Shown here piece by piece: positions 35,529 through 50,427 of a stretch of DNA of 64,000 nt. This DNA is from Rotaria sp. Silwood1 (taxonomy: Eukaryota > Rotifera > Eurotatoria > Philodinida > Philodinidae): assembly GCA_905250075.1 (NCBI GenBank), contig CAJNOP010000002.1, forward strand, positions 7,429,565 to 7,493,564, given 5' to 3'. The translations under genes and the position numbers were made by a program. The notes under the pieces are model-generated. The model searched no databases, was not told the DNA's origin, and was given only the letters and a program-made list of their open reading frames with translations. Every line of letters starts with the position of its first letter. Position 1 is the first letter of the stretch.

Positions 35529-36029
35529 CTAAAATACATAAATAAGAGCAATAATAAAAAGAAAGTTGTACGATGAACATGTACAGTGCACAAACAAAAC
35601 TATTGATTTGATTTTCATACGAATATGTCGCTGTTTTCTTTCTATATATTCAAATAAAAATTTCTTGTTAGTGAATACTTCTCTATAAGCCTTGTCTGAA
35701 CAACAGTATGAATAAAAACAGACTAAAAAAAGTGTATGATATAATACAGGATTGCAATTTCCTATTGTTACTTCAACATGATCTTCAATGGACATCGTTG
35801 CCCATACTACGCCATAGAACCAAATTCGAATAGCGACAAGTAAGATAATCATAAAAGTTCTTGCATACAATCGTCTCTTTGAATACTCTATGGTAGGAAA
35901 AATATTGCTCAGAAATCAATATGTTTTATCATCAATATTCAGAAAAGTCTCATTTTATGCCAATATAATTACTTCTATCACCGGCATAAACTTCAGCAAT
36001 TTTTTTCTTGTCTCATTACTGTCAGACAT
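35529..36029 (-). CDS. Possible small multi-pass membrane protein, doubtful
   Basis: Main frame 35887-35529, which continues upstream of any start codon to a good acceptor (CTACCATAG). A 10-bp first exon at 36029-36020 (ATG TCT GAC A, donor GTAATG) would complete it in phase and give about 122 aa. Hydrophobic segments: TFMIILLVAIRIWFYGVVWA, PVLYHTLFLVCFYSYC and a C-terminal one. NPVLY looks like a GPCR NPxxY but lies at the wrong end of the helix, so I do not call a receptor. No family recognised; it may be chance or a decayed gene. Confidence 0.25.
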
Positions 36030-39000
36030 TCAGAATGTGCACGTTCTACAACAATATTAGTTTTATAAAAACATAAAGAGAATTTATTCATATCATTTTA
36101 TTCGATATTTCTTGGTAAAATTCGACCCGCAGCATTCGTTTCACAATCGTAGTTGGCTGACTAAAATTTAGTCATGAATAGAATAATCTGTATTCTAATG
36201 TTCATAGGCCGCCATGATTGAGTGGCTACGTTATTCAACATGTATTCACAAGGTATTACGTGCAAGAATCAGTACTACCAGACATAGAATGATTTTGAAC
36301 GACGCATTAACAGCTGTTTGTCTCGAATCACCAGTCCGATAGCATGTTGTCTACAGTGTAACATACACCTGCTGTTTTGGTTAGTTAGTATGCACTCAGA
36401 AAGCAAGCTATTTAGCACAAAAGCTCTGTCAGGTTGACATTCTGTCTATAAATACAGTTAGTATTAGTTGTAGGAAAAAAGATTGAGCTACTGAATGCAC
36501 TACGAGACAATGCCACATATCACAAGGTAGTCAAAAAGCAAGAATACTCTTCCTCTTCCTTTCTAATGCTCATAGGTACAGTCATTTTATCTGAAACATG
36601 CTTAGTAAAACTTAGATGAGTATGAAATCAAATGATGAAAGAAACATGTAAATAGATTCAAGTACTGAAGATTTATTGAAATTTTATTTTCTGCCAAACT
36701 TCTGGAACACCCTATGTATGAAAGTAAATATTTTTTTAAATAACCATGTTTCAACTTTGTCAGACAATCATAATTTGAATCGATTCGATTATTTGTATTT
36801 TAAACTAATACATATATTATCTGTTCACTGTATGATAGATAATTATTAGTATTTTCGGAATCATTGTAAAAAAAAAAGAACGTAAACTATCCAAAAGTTC
36901 TAACATTCTTCATTCGATTCAGACTTCAACATGAATAAAAATATTCTCATTAGGGGCTATAGTTTTTTGGAAACTTAAAGAAAAGTATTTTATTTATAAA
37001 TATAATATGCATACATGATATAAAAAAGTTGTTCAGAAAGATTGTTTGAGTTCATTAATAATTATTTTTAATTTTTTAGCGGAACATATTCAATACGAAG
37101 CTTTATAAGAGATTGATTTAGTTTACTAACAGAACAAAAGCACACTTACTGTCCTCTTAATTAAAACGGATTGAATTGTTCTTTGTACTACATATTTTCT
37201 GTAACAAAAAAACAAAGCTTGTTAATAAAAATATGCAAGTTCTGCGTTTGACAAGGTCCATTTAAAATAGATTACAGAAAAATTATGTTCTCTAATCAAG
37301 ATTACAAATAAAGATTCGTTACTAATAAATAGAAAGTAAAGGATATTGTTGAACAAGTTCATATAAATTTATCATATCATCATATTTCATTTTCAATAGG
37401 TTTCAAAGATAAAGCGCGAAATATAGAACATCACTATGTATTTACATTTTGTTTTCTTCAATTCAAAAAACAAATGTTCGTAGACTAAAGATTTTTAACG
37501 GGTCTATGAGCATTGAGTGTTTTAGATAATAACTATGGTACCCGTAATTTTTCTATTATAATTCAGATATGGAAAGTAATAATGCAAATCAACGTAGTTT
37601 TTCATCCTCTACAAAATGGCATATCGACTATTTTATGCAGAGTCAGACGTCCAACTCTGCACTAACAAATTGATATGTCATTTGGTAAAATATAAAAACT
37701 GCATCAATCTATGCTATTAATCTGCATATTTGATTTATAATAGAAAAATTACGGCCAACATAGTTATTATTTGAAGCGTCCAAAGGTGATAGAACCTCTA
37801 AGACTATTCAATCCACAAACATTTCTTTTTGGCTACAACAGCAAATCAAATAGGTAGACAGAAATGTACAGAATCGTATACTCTATCTGTCTATTCTATT
37901 GAAATTAAGACGTAAGTAAGTTGCAGTTTTATGATTTGACTCTAGTGAATATATTGAATCAGTTGTTAACGGAGTACTTTTATCAGTATGTCACAGAGTC
38001 TTGTTTAGATGTCCCGCTAAGAATTGTCTTAGCACACGAGTACTTACTAGGTACTAGCCCAATTTCAATACTCATCTATGAAAAGTCTTTTCACAAGCTA
38101 GACGATTGAATATTTAAACGTATTATATAGTGAGGTGCTAAAAACTGATACTCTGTCTAAAAGTTTCGGTGACATTTATTCTTGTGAGTACTCAGCATTT
38201 ATTACATTCACCAGAGTACCCGGTGGTATGTTTAATGATATAAGAGAAAACTCATTTCATCTATATTTACACTACTATCGTCTTCATATAACCCTACAAT
38301 AACACAAGGAAGACCTTTATTGAAACAATTTCCTCAACAAGCAATCAACTAATCTTTCTAAATTTCCGTTTATTTATTAATCTTACTAAAGTTACAATCA
38401 AAACCATTGCATTCAAGAAAGTATATATATAATATTGAAGTAAAATTAATTAGTTTATTTCATAACAAATCCATAATAGGTTGACGTTCATTTAATCATG
38501 CATAAATATAAAATTTGATTTACTCACAAATGAATAAATCAAGAAATTGTCTCAAAAGCAGCTGGTTTTTTTCCCTCTATTAATCAAAAATCTCTCAAGA
38601 GATTATCTATGGAATTTTTTTTCTAACTCTAATAGAAGCTAAAAGTTTTGTTCAAAAATTTGTATGTATATATATACCTTTAAATATGAATGAATCATGT
38701 TGAAATATTAATACTCACAATAATAATATAAAAAAAAAAACTATTGTATTTATTCCAGATAATTTTTTGCTACCATGTATTTGAAAGGTAATCGTAAATT
38801 AGTAGTTTTTACCGGATACACCTGATCTCATTTCCGTTTATACGGAGCTATGAATAGGTCTATTCCGTCTATTATAAATTTATCATCTCATCAAGATTAT
38901 TTTATCTTTTATATTTAAAGAATCTGTATTCTTGTTCTTGACATATATTTAAAATTGATTTGATTTACAATGACCTATATCCTGTAACGAATTTGCTTGT

Positions 39001-40537
39001 TGATTGAGTGTTTGTATTTATTATTTTTCTCTAGGGAATTAATTTCTACGTAGGTTTAAATATAGAAAAGAAAGGATTTGATATAATAAGGGTTTAGCAA
39101 CAATGGAATTAACAGATACAAGTGAATGACTATTTCCTTCCCGTATCAAAATATATCCTTTTTTATACTATCCTAGCTGTATACAATTTTTTAAGGTTTG
39201 TTGATTCTGAAAGTTTATTAAGTGAATTTTCAATTCATAGAAAAAAAAAAGGAAACACACACTTGAAAATCATTAATTGAACTTTTGTTCTATCGCATTG
39301 AGAAACAAGAGAAAAATATTGGCTCTTTTGTTTCTAAGAAAGTATGAATCGATAAGTCAAGTTATATAATTGACCGATCTAATAATCGTTAACTCAGGGA
39401 GAAAAAAAAATGTTTCATATGCTAAAATATTAATTCAATACTGCGACATTGTCATTTAATAATTGATTTTTTTTCTCTCGTTTAATGTTTGTGCTTTCTA
39501 CAAATAAGACAGTCAATAAAGCTTTCAAGTTTGTTCATCAACTCTTCGGAACAGTCAATTAATGAACATCATCCGATAAGAAATTGTTTGTTCATCATGT
39601 CATCATTCTGTCTTTTACTCATATATAAGTGTTATTTGTTTTGTTACAATTTCAGAAGAACTAACATTGGTTAAAATTAGTTTGCTATCAACATAAAATC
39701 TATGGCATCTGTCACTTTACATATAAGTGATATATGTCTTGTACAAGCTTCATCTATATCACTTGTTTCTTTTGACTTGCTTTTGTTAATATATAAAAGT
39801 AGTGTTTTTTTAATAGAATGTTCAGAGATCTTTTAGCTCATTTCTCTCCTAAGTTGACAAAAGAATGACATCCGTCATCAAGAAAAGTTACTAACATGAT
39901 CTTGCTCTCTTCCGCCCTTTTTTTTGTTGTTTCTCAAAGTATTGAATTGTTGTCGTACAAAAGAATAAAAGAAGAAGAAGAAGCAGAAAAAAAAGAAAAA
40001 AAAATTGAGAAACGTTGGTGACTCGACGTCGTATAGAGCGAATTTTCTTGCTTGCTTGTCTGCTTACTAACAGTGTATTATAATGAAAAACGACATTACA
40101 CTCTGTTGCATGTTGTCATCGTTTTCTTTTTTCCAAACGTTCTTTGTTTTCTTCGTATTCCATTGCCGCCATAGGCTGTCGTCTTTTGTCGTTCAACTGA
40201 ATATAGAAAAGAAAAGGAAAGAAAGACATTCTATGGTAACTGTGCTTGCCTGTATAGGATAAGCGACAAATGCTGAACGAGTCACAATTAACATCATGCT
40301 ATCGTTGTCGCTATATTGTCAATAGTAGTAGTTGTAAAGAATAGAATAACTCTCAAGCGAGTCTTATTTAACACATATCTCTTCTACGTTGTCTGATGCA
40401 GTTTAATTCTCTTTTTTTTCTTCTCTAGTATGATATTAAAAAGTAAGTTCAATGCGTGAACGTAATGAAGTATATCATTAATTACATATGAATTGTTTTT
40501 CCTATATTTACATAGAAAACGTTAATTAAATAATATA
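36030..40537. other. 4.5 kb spacer, no gene seen
   Basis: AT-rich with no frame above about 62 codons that has splice or motif support. The last part is the likely promoter of the MFSD6-like gene; an acceptor-like CATAG at 40511-40515 precedes its ATG by 22 bp and could serve a 5' UTR intron or spliced-leader addition. Confidence 0.45.
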
Positions 40538-44087
<3,550 letters not shown>

Positions 44088-44551
44088 CTTAATCAAAATA
44101 TCTCGGTGTTCATAACTCTTTTTTTTTTGATTTTATTTATTTATAGATGCATATATTTAGGTTCTTGTTCTGATTTTTTTTTAATCTGCCTACTCCTGAG
44201 ATAAATATATCCATCCTCCCTTAGTTAATGTATTGTATTACTCTGATGCACTTATTGTCTTTTTTTGTGTCGACAAATAGAAGGTATCTCTGTTTAATGT
44301 TCGTTTTTTTCCATGTGAGTTAAAATCGTCAACAGACTTTGATAAAGAGAGCACCCTGTATTAATATTTGAGACAAAGAACAAACATGTTTACGATACAT
44401 TAATACAAAAGAAAGTAATTAAGCGGTCGTGGGCGAAAAAAAACTTTATTAACAGGTAAACAAATCGTATATACAAAGCGCAGTATCACGAGTAAGCGTA
44501 TAAACTGTCACTTTTTTTTCTTTATACGTGGGAAGATTGCTTAATAATACT

Positions 44552-44561
44552 TATATAAATA
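44552..44561 (+). promoter_or_regulatory. TATA box of the small secreted peptide gene
   Basis: TATATAAATA about 65 bp before the ATG, which would place transcription start near 44585, inside the short 5' leader. One of the few clear core promoters in the window. Confidence 0.6.
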
Positions 44562-44625
44562 GCTAGGAAAAAAAACAAATACGATTTTCATTCACAAACA
44601 AAATTGAATTGAACTAGTGTCAATA

Positions 44626-44859
44626 ATGCATTTTATTCAAAGCCGCTTAGTGTTATTGTCGATCTTATGTTTATTCATATTTATCGATGAAATACATTCA
44701 CTTAGGATTCGTATACCTTCTCTAAGAATATCGGCAACATTTAGTAAAACAGCTGCATTAATTAAAAAAAAACTTTCCATCAATGACGAGACAGCGGCTA
44801 CTCGACAACGCTCACCAACATTAAAAGGTCCTTTGCAAGAAAACACCGATGAATTGTGA
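44626..44859 (+). CDS. Small secreted peptide, intronless, unknown
   Basis: 77 aa. The ATG at 44626 opens a good signal peptide: short basic start, hydrophobic core (LVLLSILCLFIFI) and a likely cut after DEIHS. The mature part is about 53 residues: a basic segment SLRIRIPSLRISATFSKTAA, then LIKKKLS with a tribasic site, then a polar acidic tail. It has no cysteines. It could be a peptide-hormone precursor or a cationic amphipathic peptide; neither is shown. A TATA box lies upstream and AATAAA at 44885-44890, so the unit looks like a compact, complete gene. An in-frame ATG at 44617 would add only MSI. Confidence 0.65.
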   Translation: MHFIQSRLVLLSILCLFIFIDEIHSLRIRIPSLRISATFSKTAALIKKKLSINDETAATRQRSPTLKGPLQENTDEL

Positions 44860-44884
44860 TAGACATTTTTCAGACATTTATTGT

Positions 44885-44890
44885 AATAAA
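44885..44890 (+). terminator. Poly(A) signal AATAAA
   Basis: Lies 26 bp after the stop codon of the small secreted peptide gene. Confidence 0.6.
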
Positions 44891-46771
44891 GTTACTTAGA
44901 TGTAATATGTTTTTAATGTATATTAGAATTGATTTGTCCTTGAAAAAAAAAAATTTCTAATATATACTTCCTTCTATTGATGAAATAAAAATTAGATTTT
45001 GTAAAAACTACCTCGAAAAATCATCAATCCTTATGTTATGATCATAAATATTTACTTGTTATGTCAAATTATCGAGAAATTTACGTTTATATATAAATAC
45101 TTCGCTGTCAATATAAACGATATATCTTAGTTTTTCGGTTACTTGATTCACTATAACAGTTGCAATCATGCACGATGAAAATGCGCTGAGAAAGGTAAAA
45201 ACATGTCTGATGCACTTATAAAATCATGAAACGAAAATTTGCTGTTTTCTTTTATTTTTCAATGAAATTAACTGTTGATCGATAAATTAGAAATTTCTCG
45301 ATTTTGTTTGTACTGTTGAAGGATTTTAGTAAGAGAGTCCTTGACAACATGTTTGGAAAAAAGTTGCAGAAACTGATTCATTGATAGAAGATTGGTACTA
45401 TTCAAAGCAGTAATACAAAACTCAGCAAGTAACCAGTAAATTTTTGTTGTATTCTTACATGGACTACATCGAATACATTTGTATCTTTGTTAACGAATTC
45501 GTATTTTATCGAGCTGAAATTTTTCTTTAGAGCTAAGCAATTGAAGATGTATTTATAGTATAAATGCCAAATCAAACAACAAACATAAAGAATTATTCGA
45601 AAAATTCAGTTGTGTCCTTGGCATTAGTCAGAAGGATATACAAATTCGAGATTTAAATTCTTGTAGAATAATATTTTGAATGTTTTTATCTATCAATTTA
45701 ATATGTATAATTATTAAGAATGATAGGAAGTGCGGTATGATTTATCATCAATCAAATAGCTTATTTTCTTAAAAACAAAGCAATCGATTAACATCTAGCT
45801 GTTGATTTTCTTACACAAAAAAAAAACAATTCTAATTGACATTCTCTATTTAACGTCATATTTTTTCATAAATATAATCATACGGTGTAAATAGATCGTT
45901 AAGAAGAATAATCAGATTACTCGTCGTTAACAAAGCAAAAACTATGAGAAGTTGGATTCTTTTTATATTATAATTTTCATGTCTTATTATATTTCAATAG
46001 TAACACATGTTTTGACTAATAAAAGCTTTTACCGTCTTGTTATTTAATATAAGTAGAGTAGGGGCCTGCAAGGTAAGCTTTTTTCGTATCCTGTAGCTTG
46101 AATGAGAAAAATATTGTAATGCAACCCTTATCTTACCCTGTAGAGTAAGGTTGAGGATGAAACAGTAGATTTCAAGATTTAATGAGAATACAAAAGCTTC
46201 GTAGAATTTCAGGAATCTTCAAGACTGAAATCTCTACTATTTCCCTCTCGGATAAAATAACTTTGCACATATCTGAAGTTGAATCATTCTTGTTTTTTTG
46301 AACAAAATAAATCATGTAGTGAACTCAAAAGAAAATGATGATTCTTTACGAATTCAACCTTCATGATGCCCTTATTTATTAATCAAATAAAACTTTAAAC
46401 AAGGAAGTATCATTGAATTTAATAGTTTAAATATTCTCTGTTAACTTTTTCATAGAATGATGCATGTGCGTATTATTTCAAGAATTGTCTATACAAAAGA
46501 AAAAATTACTTTGGAAATTTATTTAACATACATTCAGTTTGTGTCAAAAAAAAAACCAAATTTGATTGATTGTAACATACTGAAAATGCAACACTAAAAC
46601 GCAACTTTTAAAAACATGTATACAGGTGGTGAGATAGAGCGTAATGAATTAATCAACAAAATATATGATTTCATTTTTCTGGAATGATTTTTTTTAGGAG
46701 AAAAATTTTATTATTCTGCGATAATCAAGTTTTTCTCAAACAAAGCTCAATTTTTGATTCACTGACAAATT

Positions 46772-46940
46772 ATTAATTATTTTTGTTTCTTGAAAATTTC
46801 AAAATTATTTATTTTGGATACATTGTGAAAAACTTTTTCTAGAAAATTCATTTACTAAATGACTTTTATTGATACAGTTTTTCACACTGTATCCAAAACA
46901 AGAAGGTTTTGAAATTTGCAAGAAACAAAAATGATTATAA
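46772..46940. repeat. Hairpin-forming inverted repeat
   Basis: Arms of about 60 bp: 46775-46836 and 46876-46940, sharing ATTTTTGTTTCTTG, AAATTTCAAAA, and TTTTGGATACA(t/g)TGTGAAAAAC. The loop is about 40 bp. MITE-like or a relic of one. Confidence 0.7.
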
Positions 46941-47492
46941 AAACTCATTTAAAAAAAATGATAACATACATATTGTTGATCAGTTTGTTACAATCTATCT
47001 AATCATATATGTATACTTGAAAAATTTTCCTTGACCTTTGCATTTCCAACACCTTACCAATACTTGATAGAATTGAAGGAAAAACAACATGAAAAATACT
47101 GTTATAAATAAAAATCTGATTGAGTATTCATTCCACAAGAAAAATATATATGATGATCATCAATACAAAAATATCTTGAATGAACAACAGTTTATCAGTA
47201 AAATGCTTAAAAACATTTTATTTTATTGAAACAATACTATCTCAACTAATTTAAACATAAAACTACATTCAATAGCCATACACTAACGACATCTTCAATA
47301 CGGCACTATTTTTATAATTTTTAAATCGAGCAATCAATTGTGCGATACATTTTATCGTGTTGGTTCTTTGTCAATTAAGAAAGCAACAAAAAAAAAGTAT
47401 TGCAAAAGGAACTAGAAATTAATAAAAAAAAATTATTCTATTTATTTATTTTAGATCGATACTTATTGTAAAGTGTTTGATAATAATCAAAA

Positions 47493-48003
47493 ATGTCTAT
47501 TGGAGTACCAATTAAAATTTTACATGAAGCTGAGGGTCATGTTGTTACAATAGAATCTGTAACATCAGAAGTTTATCGTGGTAAATTAATTGAAGCAGAA
47601 GATAATATGAATTGTCAATTATCAAATGTAACCGTTACTTATCGTGATGGACGACAAGCACAATTAGAATATATTTATGTACGTGGATCAAAAATTCGAT
47701 TCATGATTTTTCCTGATATGTTAAAGGTAAAAAAACAAACGTGTTGCCATTTAAATTTATTTAATAGATTTTTTTTATCTTATTTTTTAGAATGCACCAA
47801 TGTTTAAAAATATGCGTGGTGTTAAAGGTGGTGCTGGTCGTGGTAAATCAGCTATATTACGTGCTCAAATAGCTCGTGGACGAGGAGCTCGTGGACGACC
47901 ACCAATGAATTCCTTTGTTGGACAAGCAGGTGGTCGTGGTGGTGGACCACCAGGTGGTGATCGTGGTGGTATGGGTGGTGGACGTGGTCGTGGTGATCGT
48001 TAA
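47493..48003 (+). CDS. SNRPD3: Small nuclear ribonucleoprotein Sm D3
   Basis: Core spliceosomal protein; with SmB it joins the heptameric Sm ring on U1, U2, U4 and U5 snRNAs in the nucleus. Two exons, 47493-47726 and 47791-48003, 148 aa. The Sm1 motif (residues 5-40: [19 protein letters not shown]...) and Sm2 motif ([18 protein letters not shown]) are complete and match SmD3, including the [16 protein letters not shown] start. The C-terminus is an Arg/Gly-rich tail with several GRG/RGR repeats, the usual sites of symmetric dimethylarginine. Length is close to the usual about 126 aa with a somewhat longer tail. The 3' splice site about 40 bp before the ATG may accept a spliced leader, as is common for housekeeping genes in bdelloids. 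Confidence 0.97.
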
Positions 48004-49175
48004 AGATGACTCCGATCATAGTTAAGTCAGATCTAGCCGATTTTTTTTAAAGACATTATTCAAGACGATCATTTGTTGTTGTTTGTCATTCTTCTAAGTT
48101 TTTGCTCTGTGAAAAAAAGAGAGAATAAAAAAATTGTTTACCATGAACAAAACGAATGATTGGCATAATGAAATAAGATTAAATTTTTCCTTCAAGAAAT
48201 CAAATTTTATATTTGTTATGCGACGTATTTTCTATATGCATGGAAGTTTTTATTGATTGATCAAAATAGATAAGAGAAAAAAATATAACAAGATGTATTT
48301 CTTCTTGAAACTCTATTATTCATTAGTCAATATTTTGTTATAACAGATTTCTATTGGCTTTTATTAATCAACTTTTTTATAGCTAACAATAGAATATATT
48401 CAATGTAACATAAAAAGTATGTGACAAGTTTCTATAAATGAGTCACAAGAGGACTTTTATGAAAACGTTCGATTAGATTTTATGTCGAACTTCTATTATT
48501 AGATCTTTTGCCTGATCGAATAATTCCAATGTTCTTCTTCTATTAATCAATTTAAATAAAAAAAAAGACATGTCCTTAACACGTGTTACTACCATAGCTA
48601 TTTCAGACATACTCTTATATTCATAATGTATGGCTTTATTAAATTAAAAATGAGCTATACAAGAGCCTAATAATTCTGTTTTTATGAGTAATAATGATAT
48701 AGAAATAAAGTATTCGAACTATTGATGTTATTATTTTGAGTTGCATGTGATTATTTATGATATAAGTTCTATATTTATCGAAAAGACAATGAACTACATA
48801 AATCATGTTATATCTGTCAATCGTTCTGGTCAAAGGGGTGGTAACTGCGACGACACAGAGTGATTGAATCCTAGAAAATGAAGCGCTGCGTGAACAATTT
48901 TCAAATGTAGGAGGAGGAGGAGCATTGTTCGAAGCAATTTTACAAAAAGAGAGGAGACACGCCTCCTCCCAACTATAAATTATGCTTCTAGTTCTTTTGA
49001 TAATTTCAAATATGTAAATTCATTTGTTGGACAGAAGTAATAAATGAAAAGAGAAATAGTTATTTGATGACAAACATTTAATGTAATGAAAAAAATGGCA
49101 CATTTCTTTTCTTGCATAGAAAGTATCTATTAAAAATTGATCATTTTCTTTCAAATTATTACATAAAACAATTGT
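48004..49175. other. Spacer between convergent genes
   Basis: 3' flanks of SmD3 (+) and the amidase (-). A small GC-richer patch at 48830-48975 holds a GGAGGAGGAGGAG tract facing CCTCCTCCC, a short inverted pair. No gene seen. Confidence 0.4.
48124..48129 (+). terminator. Poly(A) signal AATAAA of SmD3
   Basis: First AATAAA after the SmD3 stop, 120 bp downstream. Confidence 0.4.
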
Positions 49176-49831
49176 TTATGGTCGAAATAATACCTTAGGA
49201 AAATTAGGTCCAGGACAAATACGTCCAATTGATATTTCATCATGAAAATAAGTTTTAATATTTGGATAACGAGCACGAATATTATTGACTAAATCCAAAC
49301 CAGATAATATTTGTATTTCAGGCATTATATTATCATTAGTTTTATTACGTGAAAATTCGATTCCAATACAATAACTATTTGGATTGCCATTATTAGCAAG
49401 TATAGAAGTACTTGAAACAACACCAGCATGCCAAGCTGTATTAGCTTCACTTACCATTTGTGTAACTTTACCATCTTGTCCAACAACATAATGAGCTGAA
49501 ACTTTACTTGCTGGGTTTAAAAACCATTCGATTGTACCATCTCCTGCTGTTCCATGTAGAACAATACCCTTGAAATAGAAATATTTTGTTTAATTGAATT
49601 TTTATTTTTATTTATATTCATATATTACACTAATCGGTGCTAATCGACCAGATGTATAGTTAGGTGATGCTATTTTTTGTGCTTTAGGATAATCAACTTT
49701 CCAATTGTCATTTGCTATAATAAGAAAAGCTTAAAAGACATGAATGATCCAAACGGAAAGAAAGATCTCTTGAATTTGTTTGTATTATATAAAATATATT
49801 TTTAATTTCTTGTCAATCACTCACATGACAT
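49176..49831 (-). CDS. N-acetylmuramoyl-L-alanine amidase (Amidase_2/T7 lysozyme type)
   Basis: Cuts the bond between MurNAc and L-Ala in bacterial peptidoglycan; zinc enzyme. Three exons: 49831-49825 (ATGTCAT), 49714-49629, 49568-49176, 161 aa. The first exon is short but has a strong GTGAGT donor and restores the frame exactly. Family blocks: GIVLHGTAGD (first zinc His), SAHYVVGQDG (catalytic-type Tyr), ANTAWHAG, IGIEF, and YFHDEIS plus ICPGPNFP (second His and the zinc Cys of the T7 lysozyme/PGRP arrangement). All three zinc ligands are present, so it may be active. No signal peptide is seen, so it would be cytosolic unless another first exon is used. Sequence style is that of bacterial/phage amidases, not animal PGRPs with their longer N-terminus; introns show it is part of the animal genome. 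Confidence 0.88.
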
Positions 49832-50427
49832 AAAAGAATGATTATTGTCAGACTTAATCGGTTTTTCTCGTGCGCTCGTTATATTAAAAGATTTCTTTCT
49901 TGTGTTGGCTCTTTATGATGTTATTATATTTGTTTCAAATTTCTTCTTCTTGACAATGTATGGTTGGTTACTCACATATTATATTAAGGCAAATATATTA
50001 AATATCAAAAATAAATGAATAAAGTCAAAAAAAAATATTTATTTTAATGTAAAAGAAATTTGTATCGTCTATGTAGCAAAATGATTTTATTTTTAAAGTA
50101 TCTTATTACGCAACTAATACAAATTATACTATTATGATTGCGCCCTCTGTTCGTTCCTTTTCACTATTGGAGTTTCCTATTGAGCCATTTGTATCGCTGT
50201 TCACCTCCTCCGGTTTATTAGAGTACGCCATGATTTCTGTTTTTTTTTGTTCTATATATGTAGATTTTCTTCTTTCTTCTTTTTCTTTTTCTTGTGTTGT
50301 TAGTTGTCTCAAGTGGTTTTACTTATGACAAATACCGCTTAATAATTAGTTTTAGATCAAGCTTTTATTTTTATAATCTTGTATTTTATTCAATATAAAC
50401 AAATTTATAAATTGTTTTTCTTAAAAA
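49832..50427. promoter_or_regulatory. Shared divergent promoter region of amidase and SP17-like genes
   Basis: 596 bp between two oppositely oriented start codons. AT-rich, no clear TATA or binding site can be named. A minus-strand frame at 50124-50312 reads a polar peptide but has no link to the amidase exons. Confidence 0.4.

Larger units (their letters stand above)
44860..47492. other. Spacer before SmD3, with one hairpin repeat
   Basis: AT-rich, no gene seen. Contains the hairpin at 46772-46940. At its right end a pyrimidine tract and TTTTAG (to about 47454) form a 3' splice site some 40 bp before the SmD3 ATG. Confidence 0.45.

Noticed and set aside
35529-35887. GPCR-like NPxxY (NPVLY) in a hydrophobic minus-strand frame
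   Set aside because: The motif lies at the start of the hydrophobic stretch rather than near the end of TM7, and no other receptor helices could be found upstream. Kept only as a doubtful small membrane protein.
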